NCBI GenBank assembly: GCA_023078685.1
Contig: JALGAS010000005.1
Coordinates: forward strand, 3,596,001 to 3,660,000
Direction of reading: 5' to 3'
DNA: 64,000 nucleotides
Source: Neopestalotiopsis rosae
Taxonomy: Eukaryota; Ascomycota; Sordariomycetes; Amphisphaeriales; Sporocadaceae
The position numbers and the translations under genes were made by a program. The notes beneath the pieces are model-generated. The model saw only the letters and a list, made by a program, of their open reading frames with translations, was not told the DNA's origin and did not search any database. Positions 11,375 through 25,084 of this stretch are shown here, one piece after another. The stretch's first letter is position 1. Each line of letters starts with the position of its first letter.

Positions 11375-13192
11375 GATGAAAAGAAGGACAAGAACGAGTA
11401 GCACCAATTCGTAGCTAGGAAGCAGCATCCACGATTGCTATGGGTGTTGGATGATGAATGGGTGGGTGTTGTTGAATCAGCAGAGTGACCGACCAATGGA
11501 CTGAACCCACACGGATCCAAGCTCGAGCTTGTTGGTTGCAGTGTGCCTGGCGGACAAGTTGACAATGAATGAGATTTCCACTGGCACCGCACCTTCCAAA
11601 GACTGAGATCGTCAAGGCAAATAAAGGGGCGTCTGCCACTCAATTGTGTCGGTCCGAGTTGGCATACTAGTCGAGGACTGGATCGTGGCAGGTTGGTTCC
11701 GTCCTGGAAACTCGAAGTTCGATGTTGTCCCCAAGAACTAGCCATGCGCTGCTGCAAGAGTCGATTAGGAGTAATGTACCGACTACAAAGGGACCCAAGG
11801 CATTAAATGCATATACTCTGCACCAAGCCGACCAGGCCCATCCCCCATATAGGGAGCTTTGGAAAGAAACATTGATGTTCTCAATTGACCTGATGTGAAA
11901 AAATATGAAAATTTTCGGACTCTGTGGAAAAAACAACTGGTGGCCGTTCACAATCACATCTTCTGCACCTGTTCAACGGTACCTACATTGAATTGGTGCA
12001 ATTCATGTTACCAGTCTAGTGCCAGTTCGGAATGTACCCATCTCGAGCTGTTATAGAGAAACCCAATGTACAGTCTCGAGATTTCCTAAATGAACGAATT
12101 TATCTTAAAAGCCATTTGGACACTTACTGAAAAGAATGCAGTGGTACCACCTTACATACAGCACTCGCGTATGTGCTATCATTGATTCTCATAGTTCTGT
12201 GACGGTCTGTGTATTTGCGCTTAGTCAAAGGACTACCAAATGCACACGTTTTGGATATTGGGACGCTGCATACTTGGTATCCGGTTCTTTTCTTTCGCCG
12301 CAACATTCGACGGGTCACTTTCAATGATATGTATCTAATGACAGGTAACCCGTCTTTGCCAATACCAGAGGCCAACACTCCATCTCAAAATAAATTCCTG
12401 GCGTGACTCAATTGATCATATCCAATTATAGCACGGAGGGGAATCCTGTGAGAGGTGGTGACGACACCAATCTGCGGCCTGCATTTGGTTCGGATTCGGT
12501 TGTGCTGCTGTACGTATGTTGCTGACTGCCTGCCCTGGGTAAGGGGTGCGTGGTAAGGGGCAGGCAATGCGCTAAAGATCTGTACTGCGACTGCGGGTGC
12601 AAGGGTGTCCGATAGCAAATGCTGGGCTGCAACGAGAGATAGATCTACTGGGTACGACAAACTGGTAGGTAGCTTATCTTTATCGGGTGGATATTATCCA
12701 AATCAACTTCTACTGACGTATTGAGTCAAACGTCTTTCTGAATACTTCATATGTTTTCTTTCAGCTACCGTTGTTGCGCAATGAGAATTGCACCGAGATT
12801 TATAGGGGTGTTGAAAAGGAGGGAACGCGCCTGTGTACATTGTAGTAATAGTAATAGTGCCATGCGCGACTTAAGGCTGCGGAGCCCGCTGAAGAATTGA
12901 AGGTCTGGTTCTCCTCCAGTCGGGAATGGCTTGGCTTGGGTCGCAGGCTCAGCTCAGCAGCTTCCACCACGGGCAAATGCCAACCTCCGGGGCCCGAAAC
13001 CCATCTCATCTCACTTAAGTCCGGTCGTCGTCTATCAATCCCTTTGTGCGAATGCGATTTAAGACCTGTGGCGCGCTATGGTCGTCCTGGTCGTCTGTCC
13101 CGGCTTTGTTGACAGACAGACGACCACTGGGCCATAATAAATTCGTCTCCCCTTCCTCCCACCTCTCCAAATCCTTTTGCAGCTCTCCTTCT
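11375..13192. other. 1.8-kb divergent intergenic region
   Basis: Lies between the divergent starts of the Rex3 and DUF676 genes. Scattered frames of under 170 codons show no domain. An AT-rich patch lies at about 11860-12420. No repeat or RNA gene is recognised. Confidence 0.45.
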
Positions 13193-14691
13193 ATGTCCAG
13201 TCCCCGAACTCTGCCCAGATCGCGAGCTCCTACATCCGAAGACGTCATGGAATACACCGGTGGTGGCATCACTGCGGACCATCTTTGTGTCCTCGTCCAT
13301 GGGGTATGCTCATCCGCACTTCCCCCCGTTGTGCCGAGGTGATGACGTGACTGACTCTGGCCTCTCAACATATAGCTATGGGGAAACCCCAACCACATGA
13401 GAAGTGTCGCAAAAGCCCTCCGAGAAGAACATTCGGCCGACAAGCTCTACCTCCTAGTCGCCAAGCGTAACACGGGAAGTTTCACTTACGATGGCATCGA
13501 GCGAGGCGGCGAGCGCGTCTGTCTAGAGATTGAGGAGGAACTCGAGACGATCAAGAAGAAGGGCGGCAAGATCACCAAGCTCAGTCTGGTGGGATACTCA
13601 CTGGGAGGGCTTGTGGCGCGTTACGCCGTTGGTCTGCTTGGCGCCAAAGGAATACTCGACGAGATCGAGCCTGTCGTAGGTACACCCACGTTGTCAAACG
13701 AATACTCCCGCTCAACCTCGCGGTACAGAACTTTACCACGTTTGCATCTCCTCATCTAGGAGTCCGAACCCCACTACGAGGATGGCACAACAATGTATGG
13801 AATGTTCTGGGTGCCAGGACTCTTTCCATGTCTGGGAGACAACTTTTCACGATTGATAACTTCCGGGACACCGGCAAACCACTGCTCTCGATCATGGCAG
13901 ACCCCAGATCCATCTTCATGGCAGGGCTCGCCAAGTTCAAGCGTAGAACGCTCTACGCCAATGTGGTGAATGACAGGAGCGCAGTCTATTACACGACTGG
14001 CATAGCCAAGACCGACCCTTATACGGATACCAGCAAGATCAAGGCCAATTACGTGCCGGGATATGACGATGTGATTCTGGACCCTCATCACCCAGTGTCT
14101 CCTCTTACGCCCAAGAACGAGCCAGTGAGTCTTGTGTCTGTGAGAGAGACGGCTGTGAGCTATCTCAAGAATACTCCTGTTGTCGTATTCCTGGCCGTAT
14201 TCATTCCTGTCGGAATTATTGGCTACTTGCTCAATTCGGTGGTTCAAAACTTTCGCAGCTCCAAGAGGATCAAGTTGTATGAAAGCGGCCAGGAGGGCAT
14301 TCAGCCTGAAAACTATCGCGTACCCGTTATGATCAAAGGAATTCGTGGCGCTGTAGAGGACGCCTATGAGAACTTGAACAGTTCTCAGCATCAGCAGTAT
14401 CTCGCACCATCTGATTCCGAAGGAGATGATGCTGATCTCAACGATGGTGAGCGACGAACTCTCAAGCGTGAGCGTAGGCAATCACATCCCCAATGGCCAA
14501 CACTCGCACTGGCTCCATGTCAGTTTGACATGGTGCAAGCTCTTGATGATCTCGGATGGCGAAAGTATCCAGTGTGGATTCACAAAGTGCGCCACAGCCA
14601 CGCGGCGATAATTGTGCGGACGGAGAGGTCCAGTTTCTCCGAAGGCTACATTGTCTTCAAGCATTGGCTGAAGGAAGAGTTTCTGATTTAA
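13193..14691 (+). CDS. DUF676 lipase-like serine esterase
   Basis: Three exons: 13193-13303, 13376-13675, 13729-14691, 457 residues. The alpha/beta-hydrolase oxyanion strand LCVLVHGLWGNP spans intron 1. The nucleophile elbow is GYSLGG with Ser112. SPHLG follows intron 2 and is typical of DUF676 proteins. A hydrophobic helix at about 286-308 suggests membrane or lipid-droplet association. The C-terminal His cluster HSHAA may supply the catalytic His. Fungal relatives (yeast ROG1 and its paralogues) are lipid-droplet or membrane lipases; the substrate is not predictable here. Intron 2 must be removed to restore the conserved core. Confidence 0.88.
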
Positions 14692-15534
14692 TGAGGGAGA
14701 TTGTAAGAAGTAGAGGCGTCTGGCAGCATAGCGACTGGTGTGATTTTAAAAGTTCTTGATTTGTTTCTCCACTCAACGCAGATAGATAGTTTGCGGGATG
14801 GTGCGTATAAGAAAAATAGGCTGGTATATAAGGGCCGGGGATGGCCACGAAATGCTGGAAAGAATTTCATAGCCATTGCCAGCCACTTATCGTATCCACA
14901 TGGAAACTGCCTCTTCCGAGTGGTATGGTCAATCTGGTTGAGAGTAAAATGTAATCTACAATATGTCTGGAAGAGAATAATGTTGGGGGTGGATATATGT
15001 CATAATAATGGACACTGATGTATTTGACGATGCCTGACGGACTATTCCCATTCAAAGTTGTCACTCATTTATACCTGTGTTTAACATTGCGTAACACAGA
15101 AGAAACATGATAGAACTCCCTTGTATATATGTGCCGCACATGTAACTTTCTGCCTCTCCCCAAGTACTTCAACGTGCGTCTTTACCGTTAAACGTTTGTT
15201 GCGAATACCAATTGAAAGTGTACACTAATCATGTACGTACCTGGTGCTTGGCAAGATTGAAATGTACGTTATTCAATCCACATTGGCTCATTGGACGGGA
15301 GCTCTAGCGGGTTTCCGTAGTGGGCAATCCGGGGATAGCACAAAGGGTGGAGCCACAGACGCAGGGTCTAGGCAATGGAACCAATGATTACAACCTCGCC
15401 AAAAGCTGCAGCAACAGCGTGAACCTTTTTTTTCTCCTTCACGCATTTTGTACACTTCCCATGGTTGTTGGAGAATCTGTCGGTCACGTTCGATGACAAG
15501 CAGGCAGACCGGACCTATTTTGTACGAGTAGAGC
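14692..15534. other. Intergenic region, DUF676 to NTH1
   Basis: 3' UTR of the lipase-like gene and promoter of the endonuclease III gene, same strand. A stretch of C/T-rich sequence with a poly(T) run lies at about 15425-15460. No other feature is seen. Confidence 0.45.
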
Positions 15535-16851
15535 ATGAGAACATCACGATTGGCGCAGAATACGACGAAACTACGCGGCACCATGGCGGCGATACCAGTC
15601 TCGCCACCCCGTCGCATCACCCGCGGCTCACTGGCTCGATTTGCCTACAGTGACGGAAGCTCCTCGAAAGAGAATATAACTCCCTCCATCACCGACATTG
15701 AAGATGCCGTGGGTACGAATGTCACGGCTGCTACCAGCACCACGCGCAAACGAAAACGTGTAATCAAATCCTCACCGTCAAAGTCCGCCGTCAAGAAGGA
15801 AGAGGTCCTCGAGGAGGAGGAAGAGGAGGAGACGAAAACGATAAAGCCGCAACAGCGCAAAGCTCGCAAGCCCGCGCGCAAGATCATCGACCCAGAGACC
15901 CAGACGGAGACGGTATCGCCCCCCTCGGACTGGGAGGAAATGTACGACCTCGTCAAGACCATGCGGCTAGAGGGGGGACCCGCGGCCAACGCCGCCGTCG
16001 ACACCATGGGCTGCGAGCGGCTCGCGGCGGCCGAGGCGTCGCCGCGGGACCAGCGCCTGCACACGCTCGTGGCGCTCATGCTCTCGTCGCAGACAAAGGA
16101 CACGACCAACGCCGTGGCCATGCGGCGGCTGCAGACGGAGCTGCCGCCGCACCGACCCGGGGCCCCTCCCGGGCTCAACCTCGACAACCTGCTCGCCGTG
16201 GCGCCCGAGAAGCTCAACGAGCTCATCTGGATCGTGGGGTTCCACAACAACAAAACCAAGTACATCAAGCAGGCCGCCGAGATCCTGCGCGACCGCTGGG
16301 GCGGCGACATCCCCGACACCATCGAGGGCTTGACGTCCCTCCCCGGCGTGGGGCCCAAGATGGGCTACCTCTGCCTGAGCGCGGCCTGGAATAAAACTCA
16401 AGGCATCGGCGTCGACGTCCACGTCCACCGCATCACCAACATGTGGGGCTGGCACGCCACCAAGAACCCCGAGGAGACGCGCCTGGCGCTGCAGAGCTGG
16501 CTGCCCCGCGACCGCTGGCGCGAGATCAACTGGCTGCTCGTCGGCTTTGGCCAAAAGGTCTGCCTGCCCGTGGGCAAGAAATGCGGCGACTGCGAGCTCG
16601 GCCTGCGGGGTCTCTGCAAGGCGGCCGAGAGAGGCAAGGTGCTCAAGGGCAGGAAAGAGCGGGAGACCAAGATCGAGGTGGGCGAGGATGGCGACGTGGT
16701 CAAGGAAGAGATTGTAGAAAAGGAGGAGGTTCTGATAGCAGATGTCGTAAAGAACGAGGAAGTTGATGTAGGTGTTATTGCGGTCAAAGAAGAAGGATCG
16801 GATGAACTTAATTTACCCACGCCAGTAAAGAAGACGAGGAAAAGGATATAA
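15535..16851 (+). CDS. NTH1: Endonuclease III homologue (base excision repair DNA glycosylase/AP lyase)
   Basis: Single exon, 438 residues from the first ATG; a second in-frame ATG in a good context lies at 15583. The Lys/Glu-rich N-terminal tail of about 120 residues has basic nuclear-localisation-like runs (TRKRKR). The HhH-GPD domain includes [18 protein letters not shown] with catalytic Lys275, and VDVHVHR with catalytic Asp294. Four cysteines for a [4Fe-4S] cluster follow at 343, 350, 353 and 361. The enzyme excises oxidised pyrimidines and nicks the abasic site, in nucleus and often mitochondria. The last Cys spacing is x7, where E. coli Nth has x5. A Glu/Val/Lys-rich tail of about 60 residues closes the protein. 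The catalytic domain is much more GC-rich than both tails. Confidence 0.93.
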   Translation: MRTSRLAQNTTKLRGTMAAIPVSPPRRITRGSLARFAYSDGSSSKENITPSITDIEDAVGTNVTAATSTTRKRKRVIKSSPSKSAVKKEEVLEEEEEEETKTIKPQQRKARKPARKIIDPETQTETVSPPSDWEEMYDLVKTMRLEGGPAANAAVDTMGCERLAAAEASPRDQRLHTLVALMLSSQTKDTTNAVAMRRLQTELPPHRPGAPPGLNLDNLLAVAPEKLNELIWIVGFHNNKTKYIKQAAEILRDRWGGDIPDTIEGLTSLPGVGPKMGYLCLSAAWNKTQGIGVDVHVHRITNMWGWHATKNPEETRLALQSWLPRDRWREINWLLVGFGQKVCLPVGKKCGDCELGLRGLCKAAERGKVLKGRKERETKIEVGEDGDVVKEEIVEKEEVLIADVVKNEEVDVGVIAVKEEGSDELNLPTPVKKTRKRI

Positions 16852-17471
16852 TTTGTATGTGCTCAAATGAGATATCTACATGATGCAAAGAGCGATGCTG
16901 GACCGTTGATTAGAATTAAACAATGCATTTACTTTCAGATGCACCACAACGGGTGGCGAGACTATTGTGCGTTGCTCCCGAGTCTATAGCACACGGCAGT
17001 AATGTCACGTTTAAGAGGTTTCAATAACGCTTATGCAGAATTCTGTTGTTGAATGCGCAGTATATACATGGATGGCCCCTCAAGTAAAACTTAAAAGGAC
17101 CTCTCCGTGACTGATCTTTATATCAAAATACATTCCGCGGGTCAAAGAAGCCAACCCTATGGCCTCGAAATCGCAACCGCAATCGCAAAGCCGCCAGCGC
17201 CCGCCGCGCAAAAAGTACAATCGATATTTAAACCATCGCAGTGCTTGTGTCGAAAATGACAACGCCTGATTATCCGGTACGCCATGCAAGAAGAAGCAGT
17301 AGTGGTGTAGGTGTGGGTGTGAGTTATGCGGTTCAATAAGACGGAGGTTTCTGTCTTTATCGCCAAAGTCGGACCGTTTCCGTTAGGGATGATTCGACGA
17401 GGGTCGTGTCCTGATGGGTATGGACGTGAGATCGCCGAGGATAGTGGATCGTTTGGAGTCGCGAGACATGA
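16852..17471. other. Convergent intergenic region
   Basis: 3' flanks of NTH1 (plus) and the AN1 zinc-finger gene (minus). No domain-bearing frame and no RNA gene is recognised. Confidence 0.45.
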
Positions 17472-17794
17472 CTATGCCACCTTGATAGTCTGGGTGCGCT
17501 CCTGATTCAGCTGGGCAGCGTTCTGCGCATGGGCCTCCTTTCTGCACTATTTATAAAGGCATGGTCAGCGATTTGATTCTTTGGCGAATTGCATGTGACG
17601 ATATCCCCATCTCGAAGTCGTCATTGACAAGCAGATCAATTGGTACTTACGTCATCTAGACCGGAGCATGTGTGATCCTCAGGCAACCTGTGCTTTGCGC
17701 AGAACTGACGCTGGCAGAAACCGCAGTCGCCAAACATTCTTTGGACGGCCTCCTTGCACTCATTGTGCTTGCAGCGGATCTTCTTGGGAGCCAT
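17472..17794 (-). CDS. Small AN1-type zinc-finger protein
   Basis: Two exons, 17794-17651 and 17546-17472, 72 residues. Exon 1 carries a full AN1-like set: C-x4-C in RCKHNEC, then CGFCQRQFCAKH, then PEDHTC. Exon 2 adds CRKEAHAQNAAQLNQER, a short tail typical of small fungal AN1 proteins. Splicing uses GTAAGT and the acceptor AATAG before 17546; the alternative AG five bases on would break the frame. AN1 proteins bind zinc and often act as stress-response or ubiquitin/proteasome-associated factors; no role can be assigned here. The gene is so short that a simple ORF scan at 60 codons would miss it. Confidence 0.88.
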
Positions 17795-18387
17795 CTTGGT
17801 GATGTTGATGTGGGTGATGATAAGCTGTTGGGTGGTTCGTATGACGGATGTGGTGGACGATGCACTATTGGCGGTGACAAGTAGTCCCTTTATTCGTCGA
17901 TGGACGATAACGTAGTCGGTCGTTCGAGGCGGTGGGATGGGAATGAATAAGGAAGGGAGAAGAAGAGATCAAAGAAGGAGCTGAAGCGAGGCAGGGTCAG
18001 CGGGATCTATCTATATTTAAATGATGGCAAACAATCGGGCAGGTGGATCGGGTAAGGACCTCGGGCCTGGGCATGCGACAATGGGGGTGAGTGAATGGAT
18101 GACCGACTTACATAGGTTAATCGATCACACGATGCGGCGTGCTAAGGCGAAATTAGATGACGGGGTGTTCGGGGTCGTCTCGCGGCCCAAGGGTGCAACT
18201 TAAGGGTCAATGGCCAGTTATATCCGCCTCGGGTCTTGCGCACTTGGATCGCCGGTATGTATCAAGTTACAAGTTACAACAAGATGGGAGGGAAAGCGCT
18301 AGAATCACGGAACGCTATGGGAACTGGGTCTGGTCCTTAGAGGAAGAGACCAAGGGAGCAAGAGGCTGACTTGAGAGGCTGACAAGG

Positions 18388-18417
18388 TCTGGTCTGGTCT
18401 GTCTGGATTGGATTGGT
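18388..18417. repeat. Short GGTCT / GGATT simple repeat
   Basis: Consecutive GGTCT units grade into GGATT units. It is low-complexity with no clear role. Confidence 0.6.
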
Positions 18418-19766
18418 AATGAGACTTCAAGAGACTTCCTCCTGCTTCCTTCTTTCTGCTAATCAGAAAATTTCGTTTTTCACCAGCTTGGCCAAGTACA
18501 TATTGTAGTTGGAGTAATTACCACATGAAAAGTAGCAATGTAGCAACAAAGCAGCAGCAAGAATGACTGACACAAGTCAGTTGCTGCGTTGGCGCTTGTT
18601 CAGTCGCAGTACGTATCTCGGCACGGACGAGGCGACAAGCCAGGGTCCATGGGTCCTGGACCACGATGACGACGTATTGCTGCTGACTGGGGACTATGGG
18701 GACCAGACCAAAAGACAAGGCGGCTCCGAAAACGGGAGGCGAGACGATACGGAATCAAGCGCTAATTCGGATCGACGGGGCAGATTAGAGAAGACGGGCG
18801 GTGGGCTTTTCAGCTTTTTACTGGTAATAAGACTGATTGACTGGCAAAGAGCCCGTCTTTATGGTTCAAAACGGAACAGGCGACACGTTTAATGTAGCTG
18901 ATGGATGGCCACCGTACTAGCGAACAATGTAGGTGTTGTAGCAGCCAACAGGCACTTACTTTTTTAATTGATTGAGACCGCTTTGGACCGTCAAGACCTT
19001 GCTTCTGGCTGGTCTGATCTGGGGAATGTTTGCGTTGGCTCGCAGCTGAAAAGAGAAGGATATTTGGCCAGAACCAAATAGTCCCGTCTCGGCGCAAAAG
19101 CAACGACGATTGAATTGTTTATGTGAACTTCGGCTCTTTTTGTTGTCTCGTACAATGCTCCGTCCCTGGAACGTATTTACTTATTAGTTCGCATGCGGCC
19201 TTGGGCGAGACAAGAGACAAGAGCCCAGGCAGGGAAGTCTGTAAAGAGGTCGGGATGGTCGAACAACAAACGTGCTGGAATGAGTCGTCTCTAATAAACA
19301 ACAACCAATACTTTGACCTACTAGTAGTATTGACCGACCTCTCCTGCCTGCCATACCTACAGATTACCATACAGATTCGGGCCTTGTGGTTGCCAACACA
19401 TCATCCAACCTAGACCACCCCTGTCTCGACTACCGAGCTATCGACGGCGGCTTCGTATCTCATCGTCCTCTCGTGTCATCTCGTTCGTCGACTCTCCAAC
19501 TCCCGGGTGCAGCATGTGTCGGCCGCGATAGCCGTCTAAATGTGATGGAGGTAGCGCTCGCAGCGACTTGCCGGGTTCTTGACAAGAGGATTGACACACA
19601 TTTGAGGAGCAACCTCCGGTTTCTCTCGCTCGTCAAAGGGAAAATCCCCGCGACTATCGAACGACGGGGGGCTTTGACGGGGGACCCGGTCTTTCCTTCT
19701 AATCGTTCCGTAAGTTGGGTCATGTGGTGGCGTCCCGGGAGCATCCCTTGAGATTCCGCATTCCGC

Positions 19767-19796
19767 TGTACCTACCTGCCTACCTACTGCCTACTT
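19767..19796. repeat. Imperfect TACC/TGCC simple repeat
   Basis: A run of imperfect CTACC/CTGCC units, low-complexity, within the gene-free stretch. Confidence 0.5.
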
Positions 19797-21891
19797 AATC
19801 GCTGTCCATGTCTGCCTGCATGTCCGGGTACGTACATTTATTACTGCAAGTCCTGCTGTCTGCAACCAACAGGATAAGATTGCATCTGATCTCTCTTCCA
19901 TGCCATGCCGGCCATTCTATGCATCCTCCGTACGACATGATCTAAGCTGGGCGTTTTTACCACAGGGGAGTTGATTGTCATTTCCGATCTACATCTTGGT
20001 CAACTCCACGGCGATCACCTCCTTCATATGCTACACCATCATTTCTCACATCTTAGCCCGGTTAAGAGACGGCGGACGGGTGAAGCTGGGCAATTGGTTC
20101 TCCAGTCTATCGCCGTCCCTGCGCCCAGTTAGCAACCGCAACGCAATATCGCGTGACACGGAGTCCAAGCCAATGTTCTGGGGACCAATGCACATCAATT
20201 GGGCAGCAGCTGCTGGGCGAGCTGTGCTGAACTGCCTGCTGAAACCGGCGACTACTGCACAAGCCGCAGGGCAAATCGGCGCCGGGTTGCTTGAGTCGTG
20301 AGACTTGGGGAATAGCGGTTCGGGTCCGCCTCGTCTCACCTTTTCATGTTATTTTGATTATGGCTAATGCACAGCTCCCGAGTCTGCAGTCGCCTAGAAC
20401 AATCCACAGCGGCCTGCAAAACATGACACTGCGCAATCAATCAATCAAGCGATCAATTGCCCGGACTGTTGATTTGCAACATTGCTGAGCGTGTGCGGAA
20501 TGACAATTATAACTCATTCCGTATGCCGTTTTGGACACGGATCTTCAAACTCGCAGTGACATACTACACTTTCACACGACTAGATCCACCTGAGCTCGAA
20601 TGAGAGCATGACTCGAAGAATGGATTTCGCCACGGTCAAACAACCACAGAGCTTCCTGACTCGTACACTTTAGTTTGCGCGCCGGAACACCCGCAAGTGC
20701 ACATGTCGGGTCCGGTTCGAGATTGCCATGGCTATACTTTATTTTTTTTCCCGTCACGTAATTGTAGACATTTGAAAGAGCAGCTCACCACAGGTTGATG
20801 CACCTGGCTCGATGCATCTCAGCCACCTCAATACAGTGATGCACTCGGCACTCAATCCAGCAATTGAGTCCTGGTGACTGGGCCGGTGGTCTATGCTCAC
20901 TCAACGCAATTGCGCACGTCGCTTCCGCAACCTCCAAGCTGGACAATGGCAATAGGAACTTCAGCTCCGCGCCCCAGAGAAGATCACTTGTTTGCCAATC
21001 TATGCCAGCGGAACAATTCGTATTGCCCCTTAAGGGCTTTTGATCATGAGGTCAGCTTCCATCTGGCCTAGGCCCCGCTAGAGATACCTATCTTACTGCT
21101 TATTAGGTGTCTAGGTAATCGCGGCTGGGGTTTTAGTCTACTATTTTACCGTCCGCGATTGCGCTAGTATTGCTAGCACTCAAGCACCCGCTCGCTCATG
21201 GCTCCTCCCTGATTACAGATCAGTGTTTATCGTGGACAACAATCAGATAAGAGTCATCATCCGTAGTCGGTCGCTCACGGTCCCAATTGACTGGCAGATC
21301 TTACAAAGTCGCTGAACGAAGATATAAACTTACTTCATACGCTGTTACTTAAACATATTTTAAAAATTCATATTCGGCTGTACGTAGGAGAGTGTCATGA
21401 GTAGAGCTGCACAAAGGATAGGTATGCGTAAGGTAATATACACTTACCAAACGGGCAATGCATAGATTGAAACGGGCTTGGTGAGATCTCTATCTCTATC
21501 TCCGAGGTCATGCTACTCGCATATCCACATGCCATTTACCAATATAGATTATATCTGAGCTGACGACGGGAGCATTTATATTTCCGAGCCGAAGCTGAAC
21601 CGATAACTCACAGTAGGTATGGGCGGGTGAGGATTGTGCTCGAGGTAGTCATCGAACGTAAAGACTTACAAGAAGATGACAGCAACATGAGAGACTACTT
21701 AAGAGCTTTGGAAGCACAAAGGAAGATCAAATAGTCTTTTTTACATTTCTTATTCGTTTTGGTATTGACTCAAGATACGTAGTAGATACTAGCCTATACA
21801 ATTTGGCCATCCGGGTACATACATGTTCTCCTCATTTTTATTTATAAACCATGCAACTTGCCCTAGCTTAAGCTGCATTCATTTTTTCCCT

Positions 21892-23383
<1,492 letters not shown>

Positions 23384-25084
23384 TGTATCGTTTATGAGCT
23401 ACGGTACGAGGCAATAATTGAAAAAAGAAGAGATTGATTGGAGAAATGTCAAAACGAAGCACAGGGTACGGTGCCTCGGGAAAGTTGCATTTATAGGTTT
23501 GGCAGAGGAGAAAGTCGAGATGATGTCGCCGGATCGGAAGCTAGCATTAAAGTTGTAGCTCTCATTTGAGCCTAGAGCTAACGTAAGGTAACTGCCCGGG
23601 AGCACTGCCGTTGGTCTGCTGGTGCGGAGATACTGGCCTGGGCGACCCACCCAGGTAAAGCTTTCCTACTTTGCACAGCTCATTCAATGGCGGGGCCGAC
23701 GTGTGTGTGAGTGGCAGATCGTAAAGCTGATGTCACTTTATTGTCTTATCTCTCCAAGAACGCAACCAATAACCATTTATTCCTAAACCCAAATATACTA
23801 TATAATTTGATCTCTTTCTTGCTGGTCACGACTTTGAGCTGCCAACAAGCCTGGAGAAGCACAATAGAATATACATCAAATGAAGAATAATACTTTAGTC
23901 AGCGGCGTCGCTGTTAGTGCCTATCTCCATGCCCAATGTGCTAACATATCTGGCCCGACGAATTGCGAGATATCTGCGAAAAACCGGCCCTACCGGCTTG
24001 TGCTCATAACGTGACCGGGTAGATCTCCGTTCTCCTCCGGATAAGTGCTGCTATTTACTTGGTATCGTACCCATAATCTCAAACTCGCCGTCTGAGTCAT
24101 TATCATTACCAAGGAAACTGATCTTGGGTTGCGGAAACTTCTCGGACATTTGTGAATATATCCACATGCTGAGATGCCGGCTACATATCTGGCTGCTGGT
24201 AGTTCATTTGGCAAATCATGCTACTCCGTCCATCTACTATAAATACTTGTATAGGTATAAATACCCGACCTAAGGCCACTGCAATATACTATGTAACTCA
24301 AGCAATCACTCTCATGAATATCCAGCTTATATGAGCAAGACCATATTCAAAATTTACCACAGTGATCAGGAATTCTCAAGCTTTTTATATGAAGACTGGC
24401 AATTCCTGCAATCTACTCCTCTACCTTTGAGACTTGGGAACGAGAGTAATGCACCTATCTGAAGTAGACTAGGAGGACAAACATGAGATGCGTCTCTAGA
24501 GTAAACTTCTGAACTATTCGAGAGAAGCGTTCAATATATTGATACGATTGTCAAGAGATTCGCTCAAATACTTGATGTTGAAAGCAAACATCACGTCGGA
24601 AGTATTCCGCGGAACATACCTACGTCAAGTGCGAGTGAAAGCTGAAAAGAGAGATGGCTGATGGCAGGCTCGTGCACGGCCCCCAATTTGTAGCTTCCAA
24701 TGTTTGCGTGACTGGGGTTGGCGGCCGCTCGACCAATCAATGGGTCGTTGCCCAAGGCGGCAGCAGCAGTGGAGAGTGCCTGCACTACAGTAGGCTGTGG
24801 TTGCTTGCTACGTTAGCCTAGCCTAGCAACTGGAGCTTGTTCTTTCGCGACAAACGCGAATCGATAAATTTCACATCTCAGCCTTTCAGTTTTGATATGG
24901 CCGCTTAAGCAGCCACCACGCTCAACACGACCGATTGGACCCACGAATTCCACCTTGATCCTGTACGTGGAGCCTTTGGTGCGATACTGCAGGCTTTGGC
25001 AAACTTGACTGGGCGCTGTGCTCGCAAAACCAATAATTCCCAGCGAGGAATCTCAATCGAAACAACATTCCAGTCGCGGCCACA
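23384..25084. other. 1.7-kb divergent intergenic region
   Basis: Promoters of the formaldehyde dehydrogenase gene (minus) and Nup85 (plus). AT-rich from about 23740 to 24600. A 64-codon minus frame at 24591-24785 has no support. No other feature is seen. Confidence 0.45.

Larger units (their letters stand above)
17795..21891. other. 4.1-kb stretch without recognisable genes
   Basis: Between the start of the AN1 gene (minus) and the stop of the formaldehyde dehydrogenase gene (minus). The longest frames (109-121 codons) give low-complexity or Arg/Ser-rich peptides with no domain. It contains short simple repeats (GGTCT/GGATT near 18388-18415; TACC near 19767-19795) and an AT-rich right end (21300-21890). 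It may hold a long upstream regulatory region of the AN1 gene or noncoding transcripts. I see no transposon remnant or tRNA. Confidence 0.45.

Noticed and set aside
20690..20755. tRNA-like GGTTCGAG followed by a T run
   Set aside because: The string does not complete the B-box consensus and no cloverleaf could be drawn.
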